The notes under the pieces: generated by a model
What the model saw: the letters and a program-made list of their open reading frames with translations, nothing else
The model's database searches: none
Told to the model about the DNA's origin: nothing
Position numbers and translations under genes: made by a program
Shown here: positions 61,401 to 64,000 of the stretch, one piece after another
How the letters are laid out: each line of letters opens with the position of its first letter
How positions within the stretch are numbered: the stretch's first letter is position 1
NCBI RefSeq assembly: GCF_040802235.1
Contig: NC_133158.1
Span: 37,266,001 to 37,330,000, forward strand
Origin: Manis javanica
Taxonomy: Eukaryota; Chordata; Mammalia; Pholidota; Manidae
DNA: 64,000 nt
Direction of reading: 5' to 3'

Positions 61401-64000
61401 GAGAAACACCTCTCACATAGAAAGGGCTCTGAGCCTTGCCGCTGGGACCATTGGCCCAGGGTAAGGAATCCGCAGCCACTCCACAGCCAGTCTGGGGGTG
61501 CAGAGAGACCCCTAAAGCATCCCTGGTGTGCTTATGGCCAAGCTGGGTCTGGAATGCACACTGTTCTGGCACGGAGAAGACAACCGGCTCCCAGTGCCAG
61601 CTCTGTTTTTCCTCCCCTGTGATCTTGGCAGGGCCCCTCCCTCTCCAGGCAATGGTGTCCCCACCTCTACCATGGCACCAAGCATGCCTCCTTGGCCTCT
61701 AGGGAGCCCCCACCTCCCCACCCCCATCCCGGGCAGGTCCTGGCACCAGACAGCTTCGTCTAGGGGCCTGTCCCTCCGTTTCTAGGCAGGACCTTCCCCT
61801 GGGGGGGAACCAGTGTGGTTTGCGGGGAGGGGCCCGTGTAATTGGCCCTGTGGATCAGGAGGTGCCTGCTGGCCACCCGAGTGTGGCCAGCGTTTTACTT
61901 CTTATATTGTTTGGGGACAGTGACTCAGCTGAATGCGTCTAGCAAATCAAGACCCCATCACCCGCTGTGCAGAATGTTTAAAGCCGGGCTCTAGTCAAGA
62001 TCTTGTTAGGTGCTCCAAGAGGCCCTGGATGCAAAATCAGTTCCGCTTGGCTGGGGCCAAATGGCATTCTAGGGAAGATGGGCCTGAATCGAGGTGGAAA
62101 ATTTGAGAGCTGCACTGAGGAGACAGCCCTCTCCGTGGGTGGGGGCCTGTCTGGGCTGGAGCTGGGCCCTGGGCTGGCCTGGTGCACGTCTCACACGTGG
62201 GCCTGTCCCTGGAGATTGGTCCTGGAGACCCTCGACTCCTCCCACCCTCTCACAGTCATCCAAGTAACCCTTGTGAAGGTGGTCTCCCGGAAGTTTCCCG
62301 CTCTCCCCTCTTGCTCTCATTTCGTATATTGTCATCATCCTCATGAGCAGAGGTGGCCTGTGGTTGTGCTACAATGTTTTAAAAAATTAGTTGTCGGAAT
62401 TTAAATACTAGATTTCACAAATATTCAGATTTTCAGCTTCTCAAAAAATAGTTCACAAGATGCAACAATCCCAGATTGGGGCATTTCCTGCCCCCTGTCC
62501 CCCATCTCCGAGCTCTGACAGGGCCACCTGGTCCGCATCTGTCACGTCTCCTGCCTGGCCCCTCTTTGTACCAGAATTTGAATTGTCTGAAAAATTCTAA
62601 GAACATGGCATAGAGGTGACCTCTCCCAGGCTGCCTCTTGTACTTCCCACTCTCGTCATTCTATAAACGTTTACTGAGCACCTACTATGTACGGGGCTTT
62701 GTGTTTGGCAGTCTGGACACAGAAGGCACAAGAAGGCACACAGAGAACAAATTACTAGCTTGTGTACAGTGGTCTTCCGTGCCCGGCTAGTCTGCTGATG
62801 AGAACTCCCTACCTCCTTGCCCTTTCAAGGATTGTCCTTCTGCCTCCTCAAGGCACCCGCTCCCTCAGTCTCTGCACAAGCCCAAGTGGGGCCCATGAGA
62901 GGCTGCAGTGATTGGTTCAAAGACCCACGTGACACTAGAGCAGAGCCAATCAGAATCACCGAGCTGCTTCTGGATTCCCAAGAAAAAGATGTTTCTTTCC
63001 GCAAGGTTGGCTGAGCTGTGTACTACGGGCCTGGAGCGGCTGTCACCCTGAGTTAGAGCATTCTGAAGATGAGGCTGTCCCAGGTCCCAGCAGAGCCTGC
63101 ACAGTGGGCAAAGAACAGGAGCAAATCGTTGTCCCAGAGCCTGGATCCCTCAGAGCGTGAGTGCAGGTGCCCAGGGTTTCCAACGTGGCTCCTTTTTGGC
63201 TCAAACTAGTTGGAATGAGGCTCCTGTCCCGTGGAACCAGGGGAGCCCTGGCTGATGTGAGTGAGGCTCGCAGACGGGGAGATGCTCGTGAACTGCAGGA
63301 AGCCGGGAAGTCCACCTCTTCAGTGGGGAGGGTCATTCCACCACGGAGAGCTCAGAGGGAGAGCTGGTGCTGCTGAAACGGGGCGGGGAGGGGGCAGGAC
63401 CTTCTGGATGACGAGCCCTTGAGCAAAGGCTGGTAGATGAGTGCTGATTTAAACAAGATGAAAGTATTGGAATCTTGGTTCCAATAATAAACCTAGGAGC
63501 TTCTTAGCTCTTATTAATGTTTTTTTTCCCATTCAGATGGCAATGGTCCTCTTAGGGTTTGACCCAGAAATTCTAGAAAATAATGGAAGAAATAACAAAT
63601 GCCAAATTAAATATTATCAGCAGGGTGAGAACTGATCACATAAGACCCCTCCATCCTACAAGACTCCTTTGTACAAACAACCCTTCTAAGGACACTTTGA
63701 TACTGACAGATAATAGTGCAGAATTTCACACTTTCACATCAGTCCCCACACTGAAGAGGAGAACATACACATTTTTTGGCAAATATTCTCAATTCACCGC
63801 TTATCAGAGCTAGCTTTAGATTCTGAAGAGTGCCTGTGTTTTTGCAGCTGTTGGGGAAGCAGAATCTTCCTTATCTTGCTGAGATTTCTTTTGCCAGTAG
63901 TTAAGGAGGGCTTAGAGTTTTCAAGGCTCAGTGCTGAAATTTCATTATTTGGCACAAAGAGCAAGGAGAAGAAAAATGCAGGCTCAACAAGCTTGAAACA
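61400..64000. other. Intergenic, no gene recognised
   Basis: Only an L2-like fragment at about 62640-62760 ('tttactgagcacctactatg') is recognisable. The last 600 bases are AT-rich and unclassified. In human this side leads to a gene-poor interval towards PLXNA1. Confidence 0.5.

Overview
The window is nuclear DNA from a placental mammal. Multi-exon genes with GT-AG (and two GC-AG) introns, three CpG islands and ancient mammalian repeats (L1, L2, MIR, MaLR/ERV-L LTRs) establish this. No primate Alu and no rodent B1/B2 elements were recognised, so a non-primate, non-rodent mammal, perhaps a laurasiatherian, is the best guess; the species is not identified. Gene content and order match human 3q21.3 read in the opposite direction: PODXL2 (minus), MCM2 (minus), TPRA1 (plus).

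Layout. 1-3706 is the 5' end of PODXL2 intron 1. 3707-3764 is the first coding exon of PODXL2, which carries only the start of the signal peptide and lies in a CpG island (about 3380-4190). 4.2-14.9 kb is intergenic and full of old repeats: two abutting L1 fragments, a MaLR LTR nested in the second, and a back-to-back pair of LTR-like elements at 12.8-14.1 kb. 14.9-34.8 kb is the complete MCM2 gene: 16 exons, all boundaries resolved, encoding 905 residues with every helicase motif intact. Its promoter, in a second CpG island, holds a perfect E2F-type palindrome, an E-box, a YY1-type palindrome and a CRE-like site. 35-40.4 kb is the spacer between the divergent MCM2 and TPRA1 promoters and contains a decayed ERV-L-type element on the minus strand. 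40.5-55.4 kb is TPRA1: a CpG-island promoter, a noncoding first exon and ten coding exons for a 365-residue seven-transmembrane protein. 55.4-64 kb is intergenic, with a cluster of LTR-type repeats and one long open frame that I do not consider a demonstrated gene.

The genes are physically linked but not functionally coupled as far as the sequence shows. MCM2 is a replicative helicase subunit and histone chaperone, TPRA1 an orphan 7TM protein, and PODXL2 a sialomucin (endoglycan). No novel multi-gene system was found. The observations most worth checking are the two GC-AG introns (one offering an in-frame alternative donor), the MCM2 promoter architecture, two lineage-specific MCM2 coding differences, and several repeat-mosaic structures. 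Repeat calls rest on recognised consensus fragments, so their edges are approximate.
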